A stretch of 64,000 nt of DNA from Reddybacter sp041277045 (GCA_041277045.1 JBGFSY010000002.1:768350-832349), one strand, 5' to 3'; shown: positions 1 to 9,343, counted from the first letter of the stretch. The notes: a model not told the origin generated them from the sequence alone. A program made the numbers and translations.

Positions 1-886
1 GAGCGGCGGAGTCGACAGCGATACCAAAGCCCATATCGCGAATAGTGCCCTGAAATACGCGGCCCGGAAGCATGTCGAAAACGATAGCAACCTTGTCATT
101 AGGGTCAATATTACCGAGATTATTTTCGGTGAAGTCAGCCTGCAGCCAAATATTATGGGTGGCGATAAAGGTCATTTGCGGTGCCCCTGCCCCGGCAAAA
201 TTACCTTTATCCAGGCGTACGCCGGTGACGACGCCGTCATGGGGGGCGCGAACCGTTGAGCGTTCGAGATTGAGTTGGGCCTGACCTAAAGCGGCAAGGG
301 CTTGCTGAATACCGGCATTGGCTTCGCCTTCGGCCCCCCTGGTCTGAATAGCTTGTTCCAGCTTGGCCTCCGCTGCCGCAACGCTGCCGAGTGCTGAGGC
401 CAATGACGCTTCGGCTGACTCCAGTCTGCGTACAGAAATGGCATCAGGGTCTTCTTTACGAATGGTGCGCATGCGTACCGCATCCTGTTCAGCCCTGAGC
501 AAATTGGCTTTAGCTGAACTGAGTGAGGCCCGCGCCGCTGCCACCGCTGCTATTGATGCTCCGAGGCCCTGTTTGGCCGCTTGAAGATTCGCCTCGGCTG
601 TTTGCACTCCGAGCTGGTAGCGATTGACGTCTATCTGGAAGAGTTTTTGCCCTGCCTTGACCGGCTGATTATTGGCCACCGCAACCTCTGTGACTGTACC
701 TGATACCTCGGAGGCAATAGGCACAACCAGGGCATGAACCCGAGCCTGAGAGGTATAGGGCGTAACACGGTCTGAGCGCAGATACCAAACAAGTAGTAGC
801 AAACAAAGGCCTAAAATAATGTAGGTCCACTTGCGCACCGGGTTGCTGCTCGGGGCTGTTTCAGTCGGGTTGGCTGGCTCTGCCAT
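1..886 (-). CDS. HlyD/EmrA-type membrane fusion protein (3' end beyond window)
   Basis: This is the periplasmic adaptor of a tripartite efflux system, linking an inner-membrane pump to an outer-membrane channel. Reading from the ATG at 886, the first 295 codons are open and run off the window edge, so the C-terminus is missing. A short cytoplasmic tail is followed by one membrane anchor at about residues 19-37. A lipoyl-like half-domain (VSGTVTEVAVANNQPVKAGQ) comes next, then a long Ala-rich coiled-coil hairpin, then the second lipoyl half (TVRAPHDGVVTGVRLDKGNF) and the start of the beta-barrel. It lies 51 bp downstream of the outer-membrane factor gene at 938-2512 and is probably co-transcribed with it. 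The partner inner-membrane pump should lie left of the window. The family is clear; the substrate is unknown. Confidence 0.9.
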   Translation of the reverse strand, partial: MAEPANPTETAPSSNPVRKWTYIILGLCLLLLVWYLRSDRVTPYTSQARVHALVVPIASEVSGTVTEVAVANNQPVKAGQKLFQIDVNRYQLGVQTAEANLQAAKQGLGASIAAVAAARASLSSAKANLLRAEQDAVRMRTIRKEDPDAISVRRLESAEASLASALGSVAAAEAKLEQAIQTRGAEGEANAGIQQALAALGQAQLNLERSTVRAPHDGVVTGVRLDKGNFAGAGAPQMTFIATHNIWLQADFTENNLGNIDPNDKVAIVFDMLPGRVFQGTIRDMGFGIAVDSAA

Positions 887-937
887 TCGGTGGGTACTTC
901 CTTTGATCAATAGGTTTATCGACGGCCTAACTATTGT

Positions 938-2512
938 CTACCAGTCGGGTTTGGGCACGCGCTCATTTTCACGGTCAACTTTTTCAAAACCGACGTCGAG
1001 CAAGTCACCCCAATTTGTACGTTTGCCCATCGCTTCTCGGGTCTCAGCATCAATCATGGGAAGAGTCCCCCGCTCTTCCCAACCGCCACCGAGGGCTTTA
1101 TAAAGGCTCACTAAACTGCGGACTTTATCACTTTGGCTAGTCACGTAGCGTTGCTGCTGACTAAATAAAGCCTGCTGCGCGTCGAGCACCCGCTGGTAAT
1201 CGGAGAAGCCTTCGCGAAAGCGCAAGGTCGCCAACTCATTGGAGCGCTTCGAGGAGGCCACTGTTTTTTTCAAGAGCGCAGCCTGTTGTGTACTGCCATT
1301 AAAACCGGCCATGGCATCCTCAGCCTCCCGCGCCGCCTGCAACACCGTTTCACGATAGTTGACCAATGTCTGTTGTAAGCGAGCATCCTGTACGCGAATA
1401 TTATTTCTGATCCGACCATAGCTCAAAAAGGGCCAGCTAAACGTAGGGCCAATGCTGTAGGTGAGTGCATCAGAATCGAAGAGGTTGTCAAAATCATCAT
1501 CCACCGGGCCACCGGCACTAAGGCTGATGGAACCTATCAAACTAAAGCTGGGGTAGAGGTCAGCCTCAGCCAAACCCACTAGGGCATTCTGTGCCATGGC
1601 CTGTAATTCAGCCTGGCGAACATCGGGACGACGGCGCAGCATATCGGCGGGAAAACCCACAGGGATATCCACCGGAATCGCGGGAATAGACTCGGGGTCT
1701 TTTTTCCGGGCTAATAAGGGCGTGAGTGTGCCGGGTGCCTGAGCCAATAAAATGGAGAGTGCATTGCGGGCTTTTTTGAGGCTGGCTTCGAGGGTCGGAA
1801 TGGTCGACTGGGTGCTGAGTAATAATGACTGAGCCTGCTGCATGTCGAGGCCGGAATCCTGACCATTACGGTATAAAACCTCGGTAATGGCAAAGCTACG
1901 CTCTTGAATGTCGATATTTTCCCGCGATATTCGCAGCTGCTCTTCGGTGGCACGAATCACTGTATAGGTGTCGACAACCTGGGCCGTGACTAACACCAGC
2001 GCATGATCGTAGGCGGCAATCGAGGCCATAAATGCAGCATCTGCCGATTCGATACCTCGACGGAAGCGACCCCAGAAATCAATCTCCCAGCCAACACCTG
2101 CATTTAAACCGTACTGCCAGTAGTTGGAGGTGGCGCCGCTGCTCGCGGGCGGGGATATATGGGTAGCGCTGCCATTGATACGCTGCGACTGCGGGTAGAG
2201 CACACCGACAGCAAGACCCAGTTGCGCCCGGCTTTCGAGCACGCGCAGACCCGCTATTTCCAGTGTATTGTTATTCGCTCTGGCAGTTTCAACGAGTTCA
2301 TTTAAAACGGGATCATTAAACACCAGCCACCAACGGGCGACATCGGGGGGTACGGGCTCGAGGCCCTGTTCTGTAGAGTCTAACCATTGCGCAGTAGTAT
2401 CGAGTTTGGGCTGAACAAAGTCAGGCCCCACCGGTGCACAGGCTATAAGCCATAGGGGGACTATTAAAATAAAAAGCCTGATGAATAAATATTTGTACAA
2501 TCGTACCAACAA
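938..2512 (-). CDS. Outer-membrane efflux lipoprotein, NodT/OprM (TolC) family
   Basis: At 524 aa this is a typical-length outer-membrane factor that forms the exit duct of a tripartite efflux pump. The N-terminus is a lipoprotein signal with lipobox LIAC, lipidated Cys at residue 25, followed by APVGPDF as in OprM/NodT proteins. Two OEP repeats follow, with family-type stretches such as WWLVFNDPVLNELVETA near the start, DVRQAELQAMAQNALVGLA in the middle and RVLDAQQALFSQQQRYV near the end. The C-terminal tail after about residue 480 is somewhat extended and charged. It lies between the ion-channel gene (20 bp upstream) and the HlyD-like gene (51 bp downstream), all on the minus strand. The pump substrate cannot be inferred. 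Confidence 0.93.
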   Translation of the reverse strand: MLVRLYKYLFIRLFILIVPLWLIACAPVGPDFVQPKLDTTAQWLDSTEQGLEPVPPDVARWWLVFNDPVLNELVETARANNNTLEIAGLRVLESRAQLGLAVGVLYPQSQRINGSATHISPPASSGATSNYWQYGLNAGVGWEIDFWGRFRRGIESADAAFMASIAAYDHALVLVTAQVVDTYTVIRATEEQLRISRENIDIQERSFAITEVLYRNGQDSGLDMQQAQSLLLSTQSTIPTLEASLKKARNALSILLAQAPGTLTPLLARKKDPESIPAIPVDIPVGFPADMLRRRPDVRQAELQAMAQNALVGLAEADLYPSFSLIGSISLSAGGPVDDDFDNLFDSDALTYSIGPTFSWPFLSYGRIRNNIRVQDARLQQTLVNYRETVLQAAREAEDAMAGFNGSTQQAALLKKTVASSKRSNELATLRFREGFSDYQRVLDAQQALFSQQQRYVTSQSDKVRSLVSLYKALGGGWEERGTLPMIDAETREAMGKRTNWGDLLDVGFEKVDRENERVPKPDW

Positions 2513-2532
2513 AATAACTGTTACCTGAAGGT

Positions 2533-2976
2533 TTATTGGGCCGGGGTATCAGCAGGTTGATGCTGACGAACCATGCTTTGCATAATAGAAAACATGGTGC
2601 CTGCTGTAAGCCCAAACATGAGCACACCATTGGCCTCCTCAAGCGCCCCCAGTAAACGCCACTGCTCACTCATAACAATATCGCCATAGCCCAGCGAGGC
2701 AAAGTTAACCGTGGAATGATAAAAGGCCGTCGCGAAATCCTGAAACTCACCCAAATACATAAACAGTGAGGCCAAGATGACAAACTGAAAAATATTACCG
2801 GCAAATAATACGATTAAGGCAAAGGCCAATATCCACATGTCACTCAATATTGTCCCTGTTTTAAGGTTACGGCTTCCTCGATTGACAAAAAATGGAATCA
2901 AAATAACCACCGCCAATACCTGGACAAGCATATTGACGAAGATAGTGAGAGTGCCGATAACAAGAGGTAATAGCAT
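2533..2976 (-). CDS. Small two-TM potassium-channel-like protein (Ion_trans_2)
   Basis: A 147-aa membrane protein. It has an N-terminal hydrophobic segment (about residues 4-30) and a second at about 47-75. A pore helix follows with the filter-like sequence ASLGYGD at 93-99, then a final hydrophobic segment at about 112-132. The xxGYGD signature preceded by a short helix is characteristic of K+ channel pore loops. The protein lacks an obvious voltage sensor or a C-terminal RCK/cNMP domain, so any gating would have to come from a partner. It starts 25 bp after the AI-2E gene and ends 20 bp before the efflux lipoprotein gene, suggesting one transcript. Ion selectivity is inferred only from the filter motif. 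Confidence 0.75.
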   Translation of the reverse strand: MLLPLVIGTLTIFVNMLVQVLAVVILIPFFVNRGSRNLKTGTILSDMWILAFALIVLFAGNIFQFVILASLFMYLGEFQDFATAFYHSTVNFASLGYGDIVMSEQWRLLGALEEANGVLMFGLTAGTMFSIMQSMVRQHQPADTPAQ

Positions 2977-3001
2977 GCTTGTTTTTCTGCTTTAGGCCCG
3001 C

Positions 3002-4135
3002 TTAATTTGTTGAATCTTCAGACTCAAGGTTTATGCCTGATTCAAGATCAGTCCCTGCATTGGCACCCTCTTCATCCATAGCCAACCAGGCCTGAAAGAG
3101 TTTGTAGCTCATCGCAAGTACGACGGCACCAACAAATAAGCCAATAATGCCCGACATGACCATGCCGCCAATAGCACCCAGTAGAATCACCAGCATGGGG
3201 GCCTCAACGCCTCGACCCAACATGATGGGTTTTAGCACCATATCCAGAAATGAAACGAGCAGACTCCAGATCATAAACAGGGTGGCAACTGTCGATGACT
3301 CAACAGAGAAAACGTAAACGATAACCGGCCCTAAAATCAACCAGGGCGGCAATTGGGCAATGGCAACAACCAATACGAATAAAGCCCACAAACCTGCGCC
3401 GGGCACGCCAACCACTACCATTCCAAGTCCCCCCAGGGCAGCCTGAATAAAGGCAATACCCAGCACCCCGGTAGCCACACTACGAATAGTAGCCGTGGAC
3501 AGGCTTAAGAGTTCGTCACCCCGCTCACCAGCCAGGCGTCTAAAGAAACGCTGCATGGCTATGGACGCCGCTTCTGCATTGGACAGAAATGCTGCCGCGA
3601 TCAATATCGAGAACACCAGTGACAATATGCCAAGCCCAGCACCCGCTACTTTAGCAAGCAAGGTTTTACCCAATGCTTTCAACTGATCGACATTATCCTG
3701 TAAAAACAGCGTAAAATTCGCGGCGGCCTCGGACCATGCGGTGTGAACTTTTCCCCCAATTAAGGGCCAGTCTTTAACGGCGTCTGAAGGAGGGGAAATA
3801 TGAACCGTGCCTGCGGCTATGTCTTTTCCGAGGCTACTCGCACTTTCTATGGTGGAGCCAGCAAAGATCCAGACGGGCACAATAACAATACTCAAGGCAA
3901 TTAAGGCAAAGACAACAACCGCCGTTTTCTTACTGCCATTAAAGACCGACTGCAATTTTAGAAAGGGTGTATAGCTGGCAATGGCAATCACTGCACCCCA
4001 AATAACCAGTGCAATAAAAGGCTTTAGAATCATTAAGGCCCAGGCAAGAATAATAATGATCAAGCCGAGACTAACGGCAATTTCTACCGCTTGCTTTACC
4101 GGTGTATTACTACCCTGTCGATCTGGACTGTCCAT
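3002..4135 (-). CDS. AI-2E family transporter (PerM/UPF0118)
   Basis: A 377-aa polytopic inner-membrane protein with the family layout. Two N-terminal helices (about 17-60) and a third near 73-92 come first, then a large extracytoplasmic segment (about 95-165). A C-terminal block of helices rich in Gly/Ala/Ile/Val (about 165-355) follows, including a PPWLILGPVIVYVFS stretch. A short acidic tail ends the protein. Members have been linked to AI-2 export, Na+/H+ exchange or other efflux, so the substrate is uncertain. It is the first gene of the minus-strand run that continues through the ion channel, outer-membrane factor and HlyD-like adaptor. Its upstream region (4136-4425) should carry the promoter. 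Confidence 0.85.
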   Translation of the reverse strand: MDSPDRQGSNTPVKQAVEIAVSLGLIIIILAWALMILKPFIALVIWGAVIAIASYTPFLKLQSVFNGSKKTAVVVFALIALSIVIVPVWIFAGSTIESASSLGKDIAAGTVHISPPSDAVKDWPLIGGKVHTAWSEAAANFTLFLQDNVDQLKALGKTLLAKVAGAGLGILSLVFSILIAAAFLSNAEAASIAMQRFFRRLAGERGDELLSLSTATIRSVATGVLGIAFIQAALGGLGMVVVGVPGAGLWALFVLVVAIAQLPPWLILGPVIVYVFSVESSTVATLFMIWSLLVSFLDMVLKPIMLGRGVEAPMLVILLGAIGGMVMSGIIGLFVGAVVLAMSYKLFQAWLAMDEEGANAGTDLESGINLESEDSTN

Positions 4136-4425
4136 ATTGCAACCCTTTTATTATCGGTTAAAGTTGGCACAGCAAGGATACATCAGTAGCGGCAAATCAT
4201 GTACTCATAGATTGACTCAACTAGTTTAGATCCTAACTTATTTTAGACCCGTACTTTATTATTAATGTACAGTTTGTAGCTCAACACCAACAACACAAGC
4301 TGAATATTACGGGCAACGATGAATAAATTCTGGGCGGGCCTTGCACTAATTGTATTGCCAGTATCTCTAAGCCAAGCACCCTTGCTAAAATTACTTCTGC
4401 AAATTAACTTTTAAAGGGAAATAGC

Positions 4426-4662
4426 GTGTTACGTTCCAGTTTAATTGCTTCGGTCATTTTTCTAAGTGCCTGTGCCAGTAATGGTGAAGAGGCTCAGCCA
4501 TTGATGACAAAATGCAACGACCCCAGACCACAGATCTGCACCATGATCTACGACCCCGTATGTGGACTGACAAAAGATAAGGCTCGAAAAACCTACGCAT
4601 CCGATTGTTCGGCATGCGCTGATGCTGAGGTTGTAAAGTTCGAGAAAGGGGAATGCCCCTAA
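4426..4662 (+). CDS. Small Kazal-type inhibitor-like lipoprotein
   Basis: A 78-aa protein starting with GTG at 4426, behind a plausible ribosome site (AAAGGGAA). The N-terminus is a lipoprotein signal ending in LSAC (Cys16). The mature part carries six cysteines at about 30, 38, 46, 61, 64 and 77, around the motif YDPVCGL and the YASDCSAC segment. This matches the Kazal fold (C-x-PVCG-x-TY-x-C). Kazal domains inhibit serine proteases in eukaryotes; bacterial lipoprotein versions are usually uncharacterised. A role in restraining periplasmic or secreted proteases is inference. It converges on the MscS-family gene, 24 bp between stops. Confidence 0.7.
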   Translation: MLRSSLIASVIFLSACASNGEEAQPLMTKCNDPRPQICTMIYDPVCGLTKDKARKTYASDCSACADAEVVKFEKGECP

Positions 4663-4686
4663 ATTGAACCAACAATCAACACCCGT

Positions 4687-6378
4687 TTATAAAGCCTGGG
4701 TTTTTTCGACATGTTCGTTGTAAAAGTGGATATCCCTCTGGGGGAATGGAATAGAAATCCCCTCGCGGTCGAAACGCATTTTAACCTCACGAGTGAGATC
4801 CCAGTACACATCCCAGTAGTCGTCCGTCTTGACCCAGGGGCGCACGACAAAGTTCACCGATGAGTCGCCCAGGGTATGGAGTTTAATCATTATTTCTGGT
4901 TTCTTGAGTACCATCTCATGACTACTAACAACATCCTCAAGAACTCGCTCAGCTTTCTCAATATCATCGCCATAGCCAATACCAAATTCTAGATCGACAC
5001 GGCGCACCTTCTGAGCAGTAACATTCTTAATGACGTCGCCCCATATTTTACTATTGGGCACTACCAGGGTCTGGTTATCAAAGGTGGTAATGGTTGTGGA
5101 TACCAGATTCATTTTTTTAACCAGGCCCGATGCGCCAGTGACCTCGACAAAATCGTCAACATCATAGGGCCGGTAGATAAGGATCATGGCGCCTGCGGCA
5201 AAGTTACCCAGAGTATCTTGCAGAGCAAAGCCTATAACAAATCCAGCGACCCCCAGGCCGGCGAGCATTGGCGCGAGAGATATGCCGAGTTGCGACAGAG
5301 CCATTAACAGCCCTATTACCATAATAAATCCACCTGAAGTGGAAACAAGAATATCTTTTAGTAATTCCGACAGATCAAGACTAGAATGATCACAGCCCGT
5401 ACGCACCACTCGTTTAGTGACTCGGGAAAACGTTCGAAACAAAAGCAACACCGCTATAAAAAGCAACAAACGGAAAAACATGTCTGGCCCATTTTCTGTC
5501 AACACACTTTTAAGTGAAGCCAAACTGGCTTTCAATACGGACACAATAGCCTTCATCGAAAAAAAGCTAACAGAAATATTGCTAGACTGTGTCAACATTA
5601 TTGCTTTGTAGTGTGAGCTATCCAGCTCAAGACGATCGAGTACTAATATAATACTTTCTAACCTGTTTAAACTGAGCGCATGGTTGGCAGAAATGTCTTT
5701 CAACGTCGCGCTAATATCTGCATTCGCTGGATCTGATTCTGCCCGAGACTTAACTTCATTAAGCGTCGCATTACTCGCCTCAATACGCCCCATAATTATT
5801 TCTGCATACAGATAAAGGTTGGGGGAGAGTTGCTGAAGTATATTGTCTGACGTGAGACCAAGGGCTTTACGGCTATCCAGGTGATTGACCAATGCCTCGT
5901 AATACCTGACATGAATGCTTTCCAGAGAATTGATATAAGCCTGCTGGGCTACCAGTGAGCCACCGCTGAGCTTATCAAGACCCTCATTCGCGTCAATAGC
6001 ACGCTGTTGAATCTCAGTAATACGGGTGAGAATCGACTCCCCCATACCAGCGCCAAGATTTTTCAAGACCGCTTCAGTTTCAGCTTTTAAGGGTGGTTTT
6101 TCAGGCAAGTTGGCAAGTTCAGCCACCAAAAAATCAAAATCGTCCAGGAGGTGAAAACTGCGTTCATCTCGCCGAAAGATGAGCGCTCTTTGGTTCGCTT
6201 TATCGATGCTAACAAGATGCTCATTCAGCAACTTAAGGGTTGAGATATCGATATTTAATGTATCAAGTAAAGGTTGTATGCCCCCTGTTTCATCCTCACT
6301 ATTATTTGCCGCAATGCTATAACTTGAAAGACAAACTGATATCAACAGGCCTAATAGAATTCCTTTCAGGGCTTTCAC
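4687..6378 (-). CDS. Large MscS-family mechanosensitive channel
   Basis: About 563 aa. The chosen start is GTG at 6378, which has GGAG about 8 bp upstream and directly yields a signal peptide (KALKGILLGLLISVCLSSYS). An in-frame ATG at 6423 would add 15 residues but has no visible ribosome site. The N-terminal half (to about 270) is an extracytoplasmic, largely helical domain. It is followed by several membrane helices and the MscS core: the pore helix GLGVAGFVIGFALQDTLGN, then the beta domain (YRPYDVDDFVEVTG) and the C-terminal alpha-beta domain. The product should open on membrane tension and release solutes during osmotic downshock. The gene stands alone, convergent with the Kazal-like gene. 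Confidence 0.88.
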   Translation of the reverse strand: MKALKGILLGLLISVCLSSYSIAANNSEDETGGIQPLLDTLNIDISTLKLLNEHLVSIDKANQRALIFRRDERSFHLLDDFDFLVAELANLPEKPPLKAETEAVLKNLGAGMGESILTRITEIQQRAIDANEGLDKLSGGSLVAQQAYINSLESIHVRYYEALVNHLDSRKALGLTSDNILQQLSPNLYLYAEIIMGRIEASNATLNEVKSRAESDPANADISATLKDISANHALSLNRLESIILVLDRLELDSSHYKAIMLTQSSNISVSFFSMKAIVSVLKASLASLKSVLTENGPDMFFRLLLFIAVLLLFRTFSRVTKRVVRTGCDHSSLDLSELLKDILVSTSGGFIMVIGLLMALSQLGISLAPMLAGLGVAGFVIGFALQDTLGNFAAGAMILIYRPYDVDDFVEVTGASGLVKKMNLVSTTITTFDNQTLVVPNSKIWGDVIKNVTAQKVRRVDLEFGIGYGDDIEKAERVLEDVVSSHEMVLKKPEIMIKLHTLGDSSVNFVVRPWVKTDDYWDVYWDLTREVKMRFDREGISIPFPQRDIHFYNEHVEKTQAL

Positions 6379-6476
6379 TATCTCTACTCCACTAAAAATA
6401 ATATGCAACATTCCGCAGGTCATTATGCGTCTATTTTTAAGCGAGCAGCAAGCACCTCAACTTAAATTGATGTCTA

Positions 6477-7229
6477 TTAAAAAAATAGTAGTTTTACTGC
6501 CAGAGCCAAAGTAACAGCGATAATTACGGGTTGTATCAGTACGACTCCACGGCTGATCACCATATTTGAGCCGATACGGGCACCTATAATCTGAGCAACA
6601 GACATACTCAGCGCCAACTCCCAGTACACATCACCGCGCAGTGCAAATAACAGAGCGGAACTGCCGTTAACCAGCAGGATCATTACTTTTGTTTGGGCCG
6701 TCGCCTTGCGCAGGTTATAGCCACACAACCAGACAAATAGAAATGGCAATATAGAACCCATACCGGGGCCAAAAAAGCCGCCATAAAAGCCCATAGGCAA
6801 TGCCGCTAAAAAGGCGAACGGTATAGAGCCAAGTCGCGGGACAGTACTGTGATCAGCGACGCGAGGTGAAAATAAAAAATAAACAGCGATGACGATCAAC
6901 AAGACCGGAATTAACTGCACCAATACCGCATTGCCCACCTGTTGCACGGTAAATGTTCCGCAAATAGCACCAATAAATGCCAAGCCCAATGACCAGCGTA
7001 TTTCATGTAGATGTAAATGGCCCTTACGATAAAAGTTCCAGCTTGATGATAAGGAACCCAGGGAGCTTTGTAGCTTGTTGGTGGCCAGCGCATTAATCGG
7101 TGGTAATCCAGCCCAAAGTAAAACCGGTAGGGTCAGTAAACCGCCAGCGCCGGCAATGGATGAAATAAAGCCGGCAGCAAAAGCCACAACGGTTAGCGTG
7201 GTAATTAACAGGGGGGATAGTTCGATCAA
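6477..7229 (-). CDS. TauE/SafE family permease
   Basis: A 250-aa polytopic membrane protein with the duplicated hydrophobic architecture of the TauE/SafE (UPF0721) family. The first repeat carries AGFISSIAGAGGLLTLPVLL (about 19-38) with TNKLQSSLGSL just after. The second repeat has GFYGGFFGPGMGSILPFLFV (about 147-166) and ATAQTKVMILLVNGSSALL. Known members export sulfite, sulfoacetate or other organosulfur anions; nothing adjacent identifies the substrate here. It is 98 bp downstream of nothing co-directional and appears monocistronic, with its promoter in 7230-7330. Confidence 0.85.
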   Translation of the reverse strand: MIELSPLLITTLTVVAFAAGFISSIAGAGGLLTLPVLLWAGLPPINALATNKLQSSLGSLSSSWNFYRKGHLHLHEIRWSLGLAFIGAICGTFTVQQVGNAVLVQLIPVLLIVIAVYFLFSPRVADHSTVPRLGSIPFAFLAALPMGFYGGFFGPGMGSILPFLFVWLCGYNLRKATAQTKVMILLVNGSSALLFALRGDVYWELALSMSVAQIIGARIGSNMVISRGVVLIQPVIIAVTLALAVKLLFF

Positions 7230-7529
7230 CTACGTTTACTCATACATCATCACTCAATTGATAATTTTAACATTGGTATTATTTCAACATGTACAAAACA
7301 TCATTGGCAAAAAACAAAGGACGCCTTGATTAATTCTGGGTGAAGTAAAAGGTGAGGGGAAATCTAAATCCTTTATTCACTGAGCCACGAGCCCCTTCAA
7401 TGGCTAAGCACCATCACCACATCTGTTGCAATTGTGCCTCTCTTATCGCCCCTATAGGATAATCGCCAGAAAATTGTAATTAGCCCATGTACGGGGCTTC
7501 CCTTCTAAAATTCTAACAAGGGGGGGTGG
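7230..7529. other. Non-coding spacer upstream of the TauE/SafE gene
   Basis: About 300 bp without a supportable gene. The left part must contain the promoter and leader of the minus-strand permease gene. The rest leads into the decayed SDR on the plus strand. I see no convincing hairpin, repeat or RNA gene in it. Confidence 0.5.
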
Positions 7530-8335
7530 CTATTAAAAATGAAGGGCGCGTTGCGGTAATTACTGTGCCGGCGCAGGCTTGGGTCGCAGTCACGCACTGT
7601 TTTTTGTGCCAAACTCGGTGTCAGGGTTATTCTTAATGATCTCGGTGATACGACGGAGGGTAACTGTGGCTCTATTACTGCCGCTGATGCCGTGGTTAAA
7701 GAGGTTCGCGATGCCGGTGGTGTTGCCATGACCAACTACGACCCTGTGGCCGATGAGCAAAGCACGAATAACGTTATTTAAAGCGCTGTCAATGCATTCG
7801 ATCAAATTGACATTCTATTTAACCATGGCGGTAAAAATATAGAAAACAGCTTTCGAAAAGCGTCGCCGGATGACTTCCGTTGCGTTGTCGACGTGCACTT
7901 GATGGGTGCGGTTTACAGCACCCGGGTAGCTTGTCAACCGATGTTCGACCAAGGCTAAGAGCTCATCTGTATAACGGCCTCTGCTACAGGCCTCTACAGC
8001 GGACATGGCTTTAGCAATTATGCCGCCGCTAAAATTGTCATGGATGATAAAACTGGGTCTTTGTTAAAGTCTGAGTTTGTTACTTTAATCGTGGCTTTAC
8101 TGGTCTTGGAAGACCTCAATTGTACTGGCGTATATTATCACTACGGGCGCAGGTTATTATTCAAATACCGGGATTGACGGGGGTCTACTTTGACTCCGAC
8201 ACACCTCCGCCTAGATACCATTGCTAAATACTTTGAAAAAATTTGCGACCTCAGTGCTGCCCGTCCCTTCCTCAATGCTTTTGCAGCGGTGGCGGCTGCG
8301 ATGCGTAATGTGTTGCGTAATTTAAAAAACAAATA
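7530..8335 (+). pseudogene. Decayed SDR (multifunctional-type 3-hydroxyacyl-CoA dehydrogenase-like)
   Basis: No intact frame spans this stretch, but pieces of one SDR can be read across frames. EGRVAVIT begins at about 7545, then GAGLGRSHALFF after a shift. LGVRVILNDLGDTT follows, and after that DAVVKEVRDAGG. Further on come FDQIDILFNHGG and TASATGLYSGHGFSNYAAAK (Tyr and Lys of the active site). A C-terminal part in other frames includes GAGYYSNTGIDGG and FEKICDLSAARPF. This order matches SDRs of the peroxisomal multifunctional enzyme/HSD17B4 type, whose tails carry the GAG..G and KICD-like segments. There are in-frame stops after DQG and elsewhere, several frameshifts, and a deletion after the YxxxK region. 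It borders the intact catabolic cluster and is probably a relic of it. Confidence 0.75.
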
Positions 8336-8356
8336 AGGTCATTAAACACCACCCAT

Positions 8357-8390
8357 AAAAAAACCGGAGAGAACATCTCCGGTTTTTTTA
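8357..8390. terminator. Bidirectional Rho-independent terminator
   Basis: A perfect 14-bp stem, AAAAAAACCGGAGA / TCTCCGGTTTTTTT (the outer A and T runs form its base), closes a short GAACA-type loop. It has an A run on one side and a T run on the other, so it can work in both directions. It sits just after the end of the SMP-30 gene (minus strand) and after the SDR pseudogene (plus strand). Confidence 0.85.
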
Positions 8391-8409
8391 TTTAGCAAAT
8401 AACCGACTA

Positions 8410-9264
8410 CTAGGGTGAACCAGCACCAGCAACTTCAACAGTTGCGGTTTCGATTTTAGCATTGCGCTTACCGAGGGGGATATCCTCTAAATTGCCGTCA
8501 TAAATCAAGCAATAGAGTGTCTTACCGTCGGCCCCACCCAAGTTACAGGCCACGGCGCGGCGGTCACCGATGTCGATTGTGTGGGTGATTTCCCCGCCGT
8601 CGAGGACGCGGATAAATTCACCATTTTCAAACGCGGCCACCCAAACAGCACCTTCTGCATCGAGACAAATACCATCGGGTGTGTAATCACCCAGTTCGGC
8701 AAAGGCACGACGATTCGTCAATGTGCCATCGGCTTCAATATTAAAAGCAGTCAAGCGACCCACAAAAGTTTCAGCGACGATTAGTGTTTTACCATCGGGC
8801 GTAATACTCGCGCCATTGGGAAAATGTACGTCTTCGGCAACGGTTTGAATGGTGCCGTCGGGCTTGACCAAAGTCAGTGTTGCGGCTTTAGGCTCTGCGT
8901 GAGCAAAGACGTCATAACCAAAAGTGCCAACATAAATATTGCCATTGGGCGCACAAACACAGTCGTTAATATCGTATTCGAGATTACCGGACAGGTCAGC
9001 GTACTCACTTAAAGAACCGTCTTTGCCCAATGTCATTAATTTACGGTCTGCCATGGAGACCACAACCACAGAACCATCGGGCATAAAGTTAATGCCGGAA
9101 GGACGGTTAGGCAAGGTAGCCATTGCCGTGCGCTGGCCATCGGTTGTTATCGTATAAACGGTATTACCAAACATGTCAGACACCCAGAGCTGTCCGTCGT
9201 GCCAACGGGGGCCTTCGAGAAAAACAAAGTCATCGACAAATGGCGTCGTTGTTAGTTCTTTCAT
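8410..9264 (-). CDS. SMP-30/gluconolactonase family hydrolase
   Basis: A 284-aa six-bladed beta-propeller protein of the SMP-30/LRE family: metal-dependent lactonases and related esterases. Likely metal ligands are visible: Glu17 in FLEGPRWHDGQLWVSDMFG, the Asn of DINDCVCAPNGNIYVGTFG, and the Asp in YTPDGICLDAEGAVWVA. No signal peptide is seen, so it is probably cytoplasmic. It is the last gene of the minus-strand catabolic run, 79 bp after an alcohol dehydrogenase, and is followed by a strong terminator. Hydrolysis of a lactone or cyclic ester made by upstream dehydrogenases is a reasonable inference; the substrate is not identifiable. Confidence 0.85.
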   Translation of the reverse strand: MKELTTTPFVDDFVFLEGPRWHDGQLWVSDMFGNTVYTITTDGQRTAMATLPNRPSGINFMPDGSVVVVSMADRKLMTLGKDGSLSEYADLSGNLEYDINDCVCAPNGNIYVGTFGYDVFAHAEPKAATLTLVKPDGTIQTVAEDVHFPNGASITPDGKTLIVAETFVGRLTAFNIEADGTLTNRRAFAELGDYTPDGICLDAEGAVWVAAFENGEFIRVLDGGEITHTIDIGDRRAVACNLGGADGKTLYCLIYDGNLEDIPLGKRNAKIETATVEVAGAGSP

Positions 9265-9343
9265 GGTTTATTCCCTTATTATTATGACCTGTACACAAGA
9301 GTTATTTCATTTTCGTGTACAGGTCTATCGTTAAACAAGCTGT

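Noticed and set aside
8141..8332. 63-codon minus-strand frame in the SDR relic region
   Set aside because: Overlaps the readable C-terminal remains of the plus-strand SDR pseudogene and has no own signal.
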